DNA from: SZUA-36 sp964650905
GTDB lineage: Bacteria > Pseudomonadota > Gammaproteobacteria > Xanthomonadales > SZUA-36
DNA: 62,732 bases
Reading direction: 5' to 3'
Assembly: GCA_964650905.1 (NCBI GenBank)
Contig: CAZYVH010000006.1
Span: 1 to 62,732 of the forward strand
The translations under genes and the position numbers were made by a program. Numbering within the stretch: position 1 is the stretch's first letter; each line of letters starts with the position of its first letter. This document shows, piece by piece, positions 35,696-43,851 of this stretch. The notes below the pieces were generated by a model. The model did not search any database. It was given only the letters and a program-made list of their open reading frames with translations, and had not been told where the DNA came from.

Positions 35696-37960
35696 ATGCG
35701 AGCTCTATTGAACCGTCTCTTTTCCCTGACTTTGGCAACCCAGCTTGTTTTCGCGTGCAGCGTATTGCCACCCAGTGCTATGGTTGGCAAGCTGACCCCG
35801 GTTCAAAGTGAGCGCGTAGCCAGTACTGAATTGGACCTGCAAAAACTGCAACAGGTCGATACCCTGATCAGGCTGGACAACCACAAGCTTGCTGAAGAAA
35901 TCAGTCGGCACATTACGCAGCAGGCAAGTGAAACCCCCTACCATTTTGACAGGCTCAAAGTAGTTTTCGCAAAGCAATTCATCAAGCTTGAAGCGACCCT
36001 GAGTATTTCAGACACAATCGGAAACAGTATTGTTGCTACGGCAACCGGTGACGTTTTGCTGGATTTCAGCGGCAATCATCTGGAGTGGTTTCCGCGTTTT
36101 GATCAATTGCAGATCCAGTCCAAAAATTTTACCTTTGAAAACAACGTTTTTAGTGCGCCAACGACCGCATTGCAGGACCGCATACTCGGCCAACTGAATG
36201 AGGCTGTTTTTGCGGTCCTGTTATTGCATGACAAAAATGCTATTGCTCTGACCGCGGTGCCATTGGGTACACTTGAAGTGGGCCTCGTGTTGTCCGGATT
36301 TGGCAACCTGGAAAGCAGGCAAAGCGAGACACTCAAAGGTATATTTATTGTAAAAAACAGCGCCACGCTGATCGAAAGGCGAACAACGACGATCGCACTT
36401 AGTCTTGAATTCATCCCCGATTTGAGCAACTGCCCGGCAGATGTGTCAGTCTCCAGAGCCGGTTTCACCCAAAATATCAAAAACCGTGAGCCGATTGGCC
36501 TGGTACATCGGATACGCAAACCAGACGAGGTGCGATATTACTATTCCGAGATAGCCGGTGCCAAACGGCCACTAACCGTCATTCACTACTGGTTTGAGGA
36601 CGGTAAGCCACTGGCCGTGAAAGAGCTCCACGTTGGGCCCAGCAAGCACTGGCGGACCTGGTCAGCCAAAGTTCCAGGGCATGCTGGCGCAAGGCGGTGG
36701 GAGGTCCTGGTGGTAGAAAAGGAATCCGGCTGCATTCTGCATACGCAATCCCTGCGCCAACATACAACTTCAGATGCGCTGCCCAACGCAGACAAAGAGC
36801 CTGGGGTCCAAAGCTTCAGTTTGCTGCGTGAAGCCTTCATTGCAAAGCTGCAGGGGTACTCAATCCTGGTTGAAAAACCAGACATCGCGCTGCTTGAAGT
36901 CGACCGTGAGTTTTTCGAAAAGGCGTTGTCAACCTCACTTCACGATTTACAACTTGATGTCCAAATCGACACGGATAAACTTACCGAGATCAGCCCATCC
37001 GCGTCGTTGCAACCCTTTGATACGGAAGCTATTGCCTGTGACCAGGCCGACTGCCCGCCTGCACCGGAATGCACCGTGTCGCTCAGCCAATGCAAACGCC
37101 TGCACGACAATCGTGATTGCTCTTCCTGCCTGTTTCGTAACCCGTTGAATAATCGTTGTGTGAGCCAGACAAGCGACCCGCTTTGCGAAGCGACTCGCAG
37201 ACGGCAAAATATTAAATATGAGGCCGAACGCTCGCATTGCATTAACGCTGCAGAAACCGCCCAAAAGGATTGTGAAGAACTTTGGATACAGTTGAAACGC
37301 AGCTGCGAAATTGAATCGGATTTTGAAAAATCCAGCTGTGAGGCGGCCAAGAATGAAATTGCGTCACTACCCGGCGGAACACTATTGGCCCGAACGAGTG
37401 CGACCGCCAGGGCAGGTGGCCGCCTCGCTGTCAATTTCCTGAATTTTGCTACTAAAGATAATTTTAGTCGTCTGAAATTTGACCTTGTCCTGAACGCCAA
37501 CCTGCAATTGGATGGCAAACTGAATTTCCAACCCTTGCCCGGACCGCAGATCCTGACTAACTGTATCTCGGCCTGGAATGTACCTTACACAAGCCGAATT
37601 ATCCCCCCCTTGCAGGCCAACACCCTGTTATCGGAACTGACGGCCAAGGACCATGTCTACACCAGCCGTTGGTCGGCCTATGTCCTGCCCGTCACCATTA
37701 GTCCGACACCACTGGAGTCTGCTTTCAGAATGAACCCCCATTTACTTGCTGACTGTGCAATCCATTTGACAACAAACGATGTTGCACACGCGCTCACCGG
37801 TACAGGCTCAGCGTTTTACCACGGCCATTTGCAATTGGAAATACAACCTCTGCCCACCCACATTTACCTGGCTCCTGCCAGTATAAAATACACTGCACAG
37901 ACGTACCGGGCCGATGCCCAAATAACGGCCACACATCTGAAATACAACATAACTGATTGA
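35696..37960 (+). CDS. Large lipoprotein-like protein with DUF2914 domain and Cys-rich centre
   Basis: A 754-residue protein. The N-terminus has a signal segment ending LVFAC, a possible lipobox. Residues near 265-365 match DUF2914: a YYYSEIAG strand, IHYWFEDGK, then WRTWSAKVPG and a WEVLVVEKESG ending. A cysteine-rich stretch follows near 455-570, with about fourteen Cys (including CDQADCPPAPEC, CSSC and CEIESDFEKSSC), suggesting several disulfides. The flanks are beta-rich and unrecognised. The start could also be ATG at 35654; 35696 gives the cleaner signal peptide. It is probably periplasmic or surface bound; function unknown. Confidence 0.6.
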   Translation: MRALLNRLFSLTLATQLVFACSVLPPSAMVGKLTPVQSERVASTELDLQKLQQVDTLIRLDNHKLAEEISRHITQQASETPYHFDRLKVVFAKQFIKLEATLSISDTIGNSIVATATGDVLLDFSGNHLEWFPRFDQLQIQSKNFTFENNVFSAPTTALQDRILGQLNEAVFAVLLLHDKNAIALTAVPLGTLEVGLVLSGFGNLESRQSETLKGIFIVKNSATLIERRTTTIALSLEFIPDLSNCPADVSVSRAGFTQNIKNREPIGLVHRIRKPDEVRYYYSEIAGAKRPLTVIHYWFEDGKPLAVKELHVGPSKHWRTWSAKVPGHAGARRWEVLVVEKESGCILHTQSLRQHTTSDALPNADKEPGVQSFSLLREAFIAKLQGYSILVEKPDIALLEVDREFFEKALSTSLHDLQLDVQIDTDKLTEISPSASLQPFDTEAIACDQADCPPAPECTVSLSQCKRLHDNRDCSSCLFRNPLNNRCVSQTSDPLCEATRRRQNIKYEAERSHCINAAETAQKDCEELWIQLKRSCEIESDFEKSSCEAAKNEIASLPGGTLLARTSATARAGGRLAVNFLNFATKDNFSRLKFDLVLNANLQLDGKLNFQPLPGPQILTNCISAWNVPYTSRIIPPLQANTLLSELTAKDHVYTSRWSAYVLPVTISPTPLESAFRMNPHLLADCAIHLTTNDVAHALTGTGSAFYHGHLQLEIQPLPTHIYLAPASIKYTAQTYRADAQITATHLKYNITD

Positions 37961-37984
37961 GCGATGATGGGTACGCCGGTCAAA

Positions 37985-38190
37985 CACAAAAAATCACCAC
38001 TTCAGCATCCCTGGGAAGTGGTGATCAGTCTTGCTCAAGCCAATGACCATTTCTGGGATCGCTACTAAGTGGCGTCCTTGCCCGTAACGCCGTGATCCCT
38101 CCACAATTCAGTAATCGGCTACCCTCAGACCGTCTCGAACTTTCCTCGCCACCCGAGGAAAGCCGAGGGTCGGTCATTGGGTTCTCACAG
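37985..38190 (-). ncRNA. Candidate structured RNA
   Basis: The minus-strand transcript would fold into nested stems. An outer 9-bp stem pairs 38172-38180 with 38040-38048. Inside it, GAGGGT at 38165-38170 pairs with 38121-38126 and encloses a 9-bp hairpin (38140-38148 with 38154-38162, loop ccacc). A second arm has GGGATC (38055-38060) with GATCCC (38094-38099) and GGCGT (38071-38075) with ACGCC (38087-38091). The folded block is followed by the terminator at 37988-38025. It could be a free-standing RNA or the 3' end of the response-regulator transcript. I do not recognise a known RNA class. The 5' end is not defined. Confidence 0.45.
37988..38025 (-). terminator. Intrinsic terminator, minus strand
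   Basis: A perfect 11-bp stem (37993-38003 with 38015-38025), loop of 11 bases, is followed on the minus strand by a run of six T (37993-37988). It ends transcription from the two-component operon or from the candidate RNA. It lies 27 bases after the convergent DUF2914 gene's stop. Confidence 0.85.
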
Positions 38191-38322
38191 GGCCTTCGAT
38201 TTACCTGGGAGGTCAGCAAGGGGTAAACTGAACGGGTAAACGAAGACCACAACCTAATATTATTTAGTATGTGTGAATACATATTGAAACAGGGATGAAC
38301 GCAGATTAAATTTTTGATGAAA
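38191..38322. other. A+T-rich spacer upstream of the candidate RNA
   Basis: No coding frame of note. On the minus strand around 38255-38285 an A+T-rich stretch (TAAATAAT, then TTAGG) could hold a -10 box for the candidate RNA; no clear -35 is seen. Confidence 0.3.
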
Positions 38323-39003
38323 TTAAAACTCGCAATTAAGACGGTAACCCATGCCACGAACGGTTTCAATTAGTGACTCGGACCTGCCGTCATCAATCTT
38401 TTTACGCAATTTACCAATATAGACATCCACGACGTTGGTCAACGGATCCATGTTCAAACCCCACACATTGCTGAGTATGCGCTCGCGGCTAAAGAGGGTA
38501 CCCGGGTGGCTCATCAACAACTCCATAATGGCCAGTTCCTTGGCTGTCATCCTGATGTTCTCACCACGCACCAGAAAACGTAAAGAGTCCCGGTCAAATG
38601 TCAATGGTCCGACGCTTAGTTCCTGCTCATCACTCGCAACTATCGTATTGCGGCGCATAACCGTTTCAATCCGTGCCAGCAATTCCTCAAAGGAAAATGG
38701 CTTGGTCATGTAATCGTCTGCACCCATACGCAAACCGGCAATGACATCATCCAGGCTGTCCATCGCCGAAAGGATAATTAACGGCGTATTGATACGGTTC
38801 ATACGCAATTTCTGGCAAACTTCCCGACCATGCATTAGCGGCAGCATCATATCGAGCAGGAGCAGATCAAAATCGCCCTGCAGTGCCAACGTCAAACCAG
38901 CTTTACCGTCATTGGCAACAACACAGAAATGTCCCTCCGCACGCAGCCCGCGTTGCAGAAAATCCGCAATCCGATGCTCATCTTCAACGATCAGAATTCT
39001 CAT
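38323..39003 (-). CDS. OmpR/PhoB-type response regulator
   Basis: The 226-residue protein has a receiver domain with Asp7-Glu8 (VEDEHR), phosphoacceptor Asp51 (LLLLDMMLPL) and a Lys in MTKPFSF. The C-terminal winged helix (about 130-225) has ERILSNVWGLNMDPLTNVVDVYIGKLR-type recognition sequence (parts: ERILSNVWG, DVYIGKLRKKI). It overlaps the histidine kinase stop by 4 bases. On the minus strand it is the first gene to be read, then the RNA/terminator region follows, while the kinase gene lies upstream; so the order is kinase then regulator. Target genes are unknown. Confidence 0.95.
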   Translation of the reverse strand: MRILIVEDEHRIADFLQRGLRAEGHFCVVANDGKAGLTLALQGDFDLLLLDMMLPLMHGREVCQKLRMNRINTPLIILSAMDSLDDVIAGLRMGADDYMTKPFSFEELLARIETVMRRNTIVASDEQELSVGPLTFDRDSLRFLVRGENIRMTAKELAIMELLMSHPGTLFSRERILSNVWGLNMDPLTNVVDVYIGKLRKKIDDGRSESLIETVRGMGYRLNCEF

Positions 39004-40595
39004 GCTACCGACCTCAAGCTGTCTTCAGCGGGTAAAAGCACCTGAGCCAGTGCGCCCTTACCCGGCGTACCCCGTAGCGTAATGATGCCCTTATGTGCCT
39101 CGACAATAGCCTTGGCAACCGGTAGACCCAGACCGGTGCCGCGGGCGTGACCCTGCGCCCGTCCACCCCTGAAAAATCGCTGAAAAGCATTTTGGGCCTC
39201 ATTTTTGTTCAGTCCTATTCCCCTGTCACGCACCGACACGATAATTTTACGTGCATTCCTTTCAAGCACCACCTCTACCGTGCTTTCATCGTCCGAATAA
39301 CGCAGGGCGTTATCGAGCAGGATGGAAAATACCTGACGCAGACGTCCATCATCACCCATAACCGTCGTCGTGTCCCTGGTCAACTTCTTTTTGATACTGA
39401 TGTCACGTTGTTTGGCCCGGGCTCCAAAGTCGTCACATACATCATTGAGCAGGTTGCCGATGGCCAGTGGTCGTATCTTCAGACGTGGCTCACCCGCATC
39501 AGCGCGGGCGATGAACAACAAATCGTCTACCAGTCGGGTGGTCTGGTCCGCCTGCTCCATGATGCGCGACAGTGTTTCCTGGTATTCGGCACTGGTTTTT
39601 GCCCTGCCACGCAAGGCGATTTCCGCCTCACCACGCATCACAGTCAGTGGCGTGCGAAATTCATGGCTGATATCGGCCAGCAATTTACGCCGGTTGTCGT
39701 CCACTGCAGCCAGCACCTCATTGCTGTCTTTTAAGGCCCGTGTGCGTTCATCAACGATCGCTTCGAGCCTGGTATTGGAATCGTGCATTTCAGCCCGGTG
39801 GTCCGCCAATTGACGTGCCATGGTATTGAAAGCTTCACCCAGTCGGTCAAATTCCATTTCCCGCAATCGCGGTATCCGGTGTTTGAGGTCACCGCCGGTA
39901 AAAGCTTGTGCACCATAATAGAGACTGTTGACGGAACGTGTCAGTCCATGTGAAAAGAGCCAGGCTATCAATGTTGTGAAGACCGCCAGTGCCAGCATAA
40001 ACAAAGGTAAAACACCCGTGATGTAATGAGCCAGCGAAATGGCCTCGGTATTGGCTTCGCTGAACGCCCTGGTCCTGGATCGCAGTGTCGTGTTCGTCAA
40101 CTCGTTGAAAAGCTCCTCTGTACCGGTGCCATGCAACTTGACAAGTTCCGTCAGTGCAAGCTCTTTTTGATGTTTTTCGAGTGCCTGCCGCACGATTTCA
40201 CCGGAGGCGGTGATTTTCTCCACAAAACCATCCAGTTCCTCAAGTACTACCAGGTCCTCATTACCTTGGCCGATGCCTTGCAAAGCATGTTCTTCAAGCA
40301 GGGACTCGCGAATATTGCCGACGGTCATTCTCAATTTGCTATCTAGATTATGCCAATTTGACAGGTCGATAATTTCACCCTGCGCGGTGCTGTCTTCAAT
40401 TAACCTTAGTTTTTCAATAGTATAAGTGGATAATGATCGATAGCTGTTTAAGACCGAATTGGCAATCGTAATACGTTTTACATCATACTCAAACCATCTC
40501 ACACTGTCGTAGAAATACCAGGCCAGGGCCAGTGTAATGGCCAGCATCGCGGCAAACGCCATGTGTAACTTTCGGTTAAAGCGTGTCCTTTTCAT
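39000..40595 (-). CDS. Sensor histidine kinase with HAMP domain
   Basis: The 531-residue kinase has an N-terminal helix (about 12-30), a periplasmic helical sensor region (about 32-185, rich in Leu/Glu), a second helix (about 195-215), HAMP (GGDLKHRIPRLREMEFDRLGEAF in parts: GGDLKHRIP, FDRLGEAFN), then HisKA with ADISHEFRTPL. The HATPase domain has DNALRYS, RDRGIGL and GTGLGLPVAKAIVEAH. It overlaps the regulator by 4 bases, a standard pair. ATG at 40595 was chosen; the frame back to 40643 lacks a ribosome site. The helical sensor domain resembles four-helix-bundle sensors (inference). Confidence 0.93.
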   Translation of the reverse strand: MKRTRFNRKLHMAFAAMLAITLALAWYFYDSVRWFEYDVKRITIANSVLNSYRSLSTYTIEKLRLIEDSTAQGEIIDLSNWHNLDSKLRMTVGNIRESLLEEHALQGIGQGNEDLVVLEELDGFVEKITASGEIVRQALEKHQKELALTELVKLHGTGTEELFNELTNTTLRSRTRAFSEANTEAISLAHYITGVLPLFMLALAVFTTLIAWLFSHGLTRSVNSLYYGAQAFTGGDLKHRIPRLREMEFDRLGEAFNTMARQLADHRAEMHDSNTRLEAIVDERTRALKDSNEVLAAVDDNRRKLLADISHEFRTPLTVMRGEAEIALRGRAKTSAEYQETLSRIMEQADQTTRLVDDLLFIARADAGEPRLKIRPLAIGNLLNDVCDDFGARAKQRDISIKKKLTRDTTTVMGDDGRLRQVFSILLDNALRYSDDESTVEVVLERNARKIIVSVRDRGIGLNKNEAQNAFQRFFRGGRAQGHARGTGLGLPVAKAIVEAHKGIITLRGTPGKGALAQVLLPAEDSLRSVA

Positions 40596-40941
40596 TGCCG
40601 GTATTTCCGGATTCCTTTCCTGATGATGGCAACAGGATACCAAAAATTACAGAAAAACACGTCACCTCTTGACCCGCTAATGAAGACAACATCCAACTGC
40701 CATACAATGATCCCTTACCAGAAGGTGTCTGGNNNNNNNNNNNNNNNNNNNNNNNNNNNNNNNNNNNNNNNNNNNNNNNNNNNNNNNNNNNNNNNNNNNN
40801 NNNNNNNNNNNNNNNNNNNNNNNNNNNNNNNNTAATGAAGACAACATCCAACTGCCATACAATGATCCCTTACCAGAAGGTGTCTGGGACACTACACTTG
40901 ACCATGATGTATCTTCAAAAACCCGTCCGGATCCCCTGTCA
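40596..40941. other. Divergent intergenic region with assembly gap
   Basis: Between the kinase and the lipid kinase genes. After removing the N run and one 55-base copy the real spacer is about 190 bases. The frame before the TTG at 40942 stays open back to a TGA just before 40673 and reads like protein, so the next gene may start further upstream from a non-standard codon. Confidence 0.5.
40733..40832. other. Assembly gap (100 N) with duplicated 55-bp flanks
   Basis: Bases 40678-40732 and 40833-40887 are identical, so the gap is probably an artefact of an unmerged k-mer overlap. Confidence 0.9.
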
Positions 40942-41832
40942 TTGAAACTGCTGGTCATTTTTAACCCCAGTGCGGCTTGCGGTCGTTCACGTAGGAAACT
41001 TGCAGACATTCAGACAGCTTTCACGAGCCTGGGTATCCGCACGACAATCATGTCCACCCACTACCCTGGCCATGGGACCAAACTGGTTGAAGAGACTGAT
41101 CTTGAAGCGTTTGACGGGGTTATCGCTGCCGGTGGGGACGGGACCATTTTTGAGGTACTCAATGGCCTCTATCAGCATCCGAAGGCCCAAAGGCCACCCA
41201 TGGGTTTACTACCCATAGGCACCGGTAATGCTTTTGCACGCGATCTGAATTTACAGCCGTCCGACTGGCGAACTGCGATTGGCCTGTTGCAGCAGGGACG
41301 CACCCACCCATTCGATGTCGGATGGGTGCAGGCAGCCGATTGTGACTACTATTTTCTGAACGTGGTCGGTATGGGTTTCGCGGTCGATGCGGGCCTCACC
41401 GCCCGGCACATCAAATTTGTCGGTAATGGCGCTTATACACTGGCAACCTTGTGGCAGACGCTGAGACTCAAACCTTACCCGCTTGTAGTCGATGTGGATG
41501 GTCTGGAGATCAGTCAAAACAATGTGCTGCTTGAAATTTCCAACACGCGTTACACCGGTACACATTTTCTGATCGCACCCGGCGCGTTGATTGATGACGG
41601 CAAACTCGATGTAACACTTTTAGAAAATCTGCCACGGCCCCGCCTGTTAAGAATTTTTCCTGCCATATACAAGGGCCGCCATGTTGACTATTCGGAGGTT
41701 TGTGTATATCAGGCAAAGCAGATAACCATCAGGAAACCCGCTGGCATGCTGCTCGGACCGGATGGAGAGTTCAGAGGCAGAACACCGGCCACAATCACCT
41801 GCTTAAAGCAGGACCTGTCGATTTTTGCGTAA
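40942..41832 (+). CDS. Diacylglycerol/sphingosine kinase-like lipid kinase (YegS/DgkB family)
   Basis: The 296-residue protein has the DAGK catalytic domain: KLLVIFNPSAACGRSRRKL at the start, the nucleotide motif AAGGDGTIFEVLNGL near 60, and LLPIGTGNAFARDL near 90. The C-terminal beta-sandwich covers about 140-290. It phosphorylates a lipid or lipid-like alcohol with ATP. The start is taken as TTG at 40942 because the family start (KLLVIFNP) lies there, although no Shine-Dalgarno is visible and the frame stays open upstream through a charged stretch (LPYNDPLPEGVWDTTLD). It stands divergent from the two-component genes. Confidence 0.88.
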   Translation: MKLLVIFNPSAACGRSRRKLADIQTAFTSLGIRTTIMSTHYPGHGTKLVEETDLEAFDGVIAAGGDGTIFEVLNGLYQHPKAQRPPMGLLPIGTGNAFARDLNLQPSDWRTAIGLLQQGRTHPFDVGWVQAADCDYYFLNVVGMGFAVDAGLTARHIKFVGNGAYTLATLWQTLRLKPYPLVVDVDGLEISQNNVLLEISNTRYTGTHFLIAPGALIDDGKLDVTLLENLPRPRLLRIFPAIYKGRHVDYSEVCVYQAKQITIRKPAGMLLGPDGEFRGRTPATITCLKQDLSIFA

Positions 41833-41931
41833 ATAGTGGGTGGCGTGGTTGGTGGCTGGTGCCGGAATCTGAAATCAACATCCGGATATTGAAAACGTGC
41901 TCAGCGACCGGAATCAGCTTATACTCAGTGC

Positions 41932-42402
41932 ATGGTTCGTGCTGCGCGCAAATCGCCTCGCAGACTATTGCTGTTTTCAACCGTGTCTGCAGTGCTCCTG
42001 ATGGCCCTTATGAGTATGGGATTGCAGGCCCAGGACAGTACCAGGGAGACCTGCCCCTGTTTTAACTATGAAGAGGTCGAATCAATCTTCTTGAGTGGTG
42101 TAAACATGACCGACGATGAGGGCATGGTCGAATGCAGTGCCCAGGATTACAAGGCGGAATGCAGCGCGAAAGTGACCATCACAGATCAAGACTATAATGT
42201 CGTTGCCAGCGCGAGTCTCGACTGGTATGACTATGACCCGGGCGGTTGTGAATACCTCGACACGAAAAACGACCCCGACGTTGAGCGCAATGCCAGATGG
42301 CCTCATCCGGCCCCGGAAGCTACGGCCAGGGCCTGCTTCAATATTATTTCCAACGTGATCAAGAAGTCCGATACTTCCGGTAACTGCAACACCTATCCAT
42401 GA
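41932..42402 (+). CDS. Exported cysteine-containing protein, unknown function
   Basis: The 156-residue protein has a twin-Arg-free signal peptide with a basic N-region (RAARKSPRRLL), a hydrophobic core (about 14-30) and a likely cleavage after LQAQD. The mature part has six Cys, beginning CPCFNYEEVE, and is acidic. This would suit disulfide bonds in the periplasm. No family is recognised. It is followed 26 bases later by the convergent nucleotidase gene. Confidence 0.55.
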   Translation: MVRAARKSPRRLLLFSTVSAVLLMALMSMGLQAQDSTRETCPCFNYEEVESIFLSGVNMTDDEGMVECSAQDYKAECSAKVTITDQDYNVVASASLDWYDYDPGGCEYLDTKNDPDVERNARWPHPAPEATARACFNIISNVIKKSDTSGNCNTYP

Positions 42403-42428
42403 ATGGGGTTGGCAGCGGATAACGCTGC

Positions 42429-43556
42429 TTATGGTTGTTGCTTCAGGCACTTCGTGGCTGCGCAAATCACGGCCCCAAGGGTCCAGTCTGCATCGCTACG
42501 CACGGCGGTTTCGGGTATCCCCAGATTACGCAGGAAATACAGTTGGTAGAGTGTTCTGAAACATGCTTTTTCAGGCTCAAAGCCTGTGTCCTTATCACCC
42601 CGGCAATAGCTATCAACATCTGCTGCTTGTAAATACCGTAATGCCTCACCCAGATACCAGCGCAGGGCGTGGGAACTGGCCGTGACGGCGTTTGCCGCTA
42701 TGACAACACCATCAGCCAATTCGATCCCGGCGGTACATTGAGCCGCACGCCAGTGAATGTCACGCAAACCTGCGCCGCGTTGACAGGCGGCCCTGGTGCC
42801 AAATTGTTTCCAGGCCTCGTCCTGACCGAGCCCAGGGAAGGAATGGCTGAACATTGGCACGCGCCTGCCACTGACCCTGACAGGCACCGATTGTGTACAG
42901 GCCGCACACGGAAAAGTAACCTGAGCCGAGGCACCGCCCATCTCAACGCTGCCAAAATGATCGTCCGCCTGTGTCACACGAACCGCCAGCCAGGCATACA
43001 GACCTTCCTCGAAGCCGCTCAATGTTCTGGTATTGGCCTGAAGACCGGTTTTGGCGGCAAGCTTGCGATTCAACAGGGCCCATACCGCACGCGTGTTGGT
43101 CGGGTTTTTCTGCTCAGCCAAACGCATACCTGCGGTTGCATAAACTGCCAGAGTTTTGACCAGACATTGCGATTGCCAATCAAAAGCTGACCACTGTGAC
43201 ACACCATCTTCTGTCACAGGGCCGGCTCGTCGTATTGCATCGAGGAGGGCAACAATCCCGTCTGTCACACGTGGGGCGTCGCGCATGGATTTACCGCGTA
43301 TGCCCCTTACAGGGTCGGCCAGTGCAGCCGTAATCGGCCCGGCATGCCGCAACCAGCCAGCAGACGAACGCTGGTAAATATTCAGCCGGGTTCCACTGCT
43401 GCCGGCATCGAAGATCACGTAACAAGCGGCAGGCTGAATACGCCGGCCGCTTTCCTGGACTGTACATGAATTCAATACCAGCAACGCGCCTGCCAGCAGT
43501 ATCAATGGCAGTACACCCGCCCGCTCGTTTGTCTGCATGTGCATTGACGATTTCAT
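42429..43556 (-). CDS. GDA1/CD39-type nucleoside triphosphate diphosphohydrolase (apyrase)
   Basis: Hydrolyses nucleoside tri- and diphosphates in the periplasm or outside the cell. The 375-residue protein shows the apyrase conserved regions: IFDAGSSGTRL (ACR1), YATAGMRL (ACR3), FGSVEMGGASAQVTF (ACR4) and FSHSFPGLGQDEA (ACR5). The signal segment ends VLNSC, so it is likely a lipoprotein. This family is mostly eukaryotic; bacterial members are known, for instance in Legionella. The start is uncertain among ATG 43556, 43544 and 43538. It is convergent with the small exported protein gene. Confidence 0.85.
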   Translation of the reverse strand: MKSSMHMQTNERAGVLPLILLAGALLVLNSCTVQESGRRIQPAACYVIFDAGSSGTRLNIYQRSSAGWLRHAGPITAALADPVRGIRGKSMRDAPRVTDGIVALLDAIRRAGPVTEDGVSQWSAFDWQSQCLVKTLAVYATAGMRLAEQKNPTNTRAVWALLNRKLAAKTGLQANTRTLSGFEEGLYAWLAVRVTQADDHFGSVEMGGASAQVTFPCAACTQSVPVRVSGRRVPMFSHSFPGLGQDEAWKQFGTRAACQRGAGLRDIHWRAAQCTAGIELADGVVIAANAVTASSHALRWYLGEALRYLQAADVDSYCRGDKDTGFEPEKACFRTLYQLYFLRNLGIPETAVRSDADWTLGAVICAATKCLKQQP

Positions 43557-43851
43557 CACAAACTCAGCATAATACAATTTGCCATTCAAAGGCTCCCGGC
43601 ATGTTTATTTCCGATGGCCACTTCTGCAATTGGGCGTCGTTCTTCAAGTACGCTTGATACCATTTGGGATCGGGAAGTTATGGTGTGAAGGAAGACCAGG
43701 TTCAGGCCAGCCTGAACAAGTCAGGATCGGGATAAGCTATGAGCCGGGTAAAAACTGTTTTATTGGATAATGCAGCGAATTACGCTTATCCGCCCAATTT
43801 TTCATCTACACACCGGTGCAATATGCAGGTTTATCAGGTTTAATTGCAGAC
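43557..43851. other. Intergenic region with repeat copy C
   Basis: Holds the repeat at 43721-43830. A short palindrome, TTCAGGCCAGCCTGAA, lies just before it near 43701. Promoters for the nucleotidase and the TPR protein are presumably here but not resolved. Confidence 0.4.
43721..43830 (+). repeat. Dispersed intergenic repeat, second copy (with motif copy C)
   Basis: Counterpart of 1-131. It shares tcaggatcgggata, gagccgggta and the closing ggtgcaatatgcagg. The motif part (43812-43830) lacks four bases of the 25-bp form. It directly precedes the TPR-sulfotransferase gene and may supply part of its upstream region. Confidence 0.6.

Noticed and set aside
37985..38190. RNase P RNA, because GAGGAAAGT occurs on the minus strand
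   Set aside because: The other conserved parts of RNase P RNA are absent, and here those bases pair in a local hairpin.
38025..38369. A 114-codon minus-strand frame over the candidate RNA
   Set aside because: The sequence follows the palindromes rather than coding pattern, overlaps the response-regulator gene and has no ribosome site.
40623..40835. A short frame reading into the N run at 40733
   Set aside because: It exists only because N is translated as X; with the duplicate collapsed the frame stops at a TGA near 40941.
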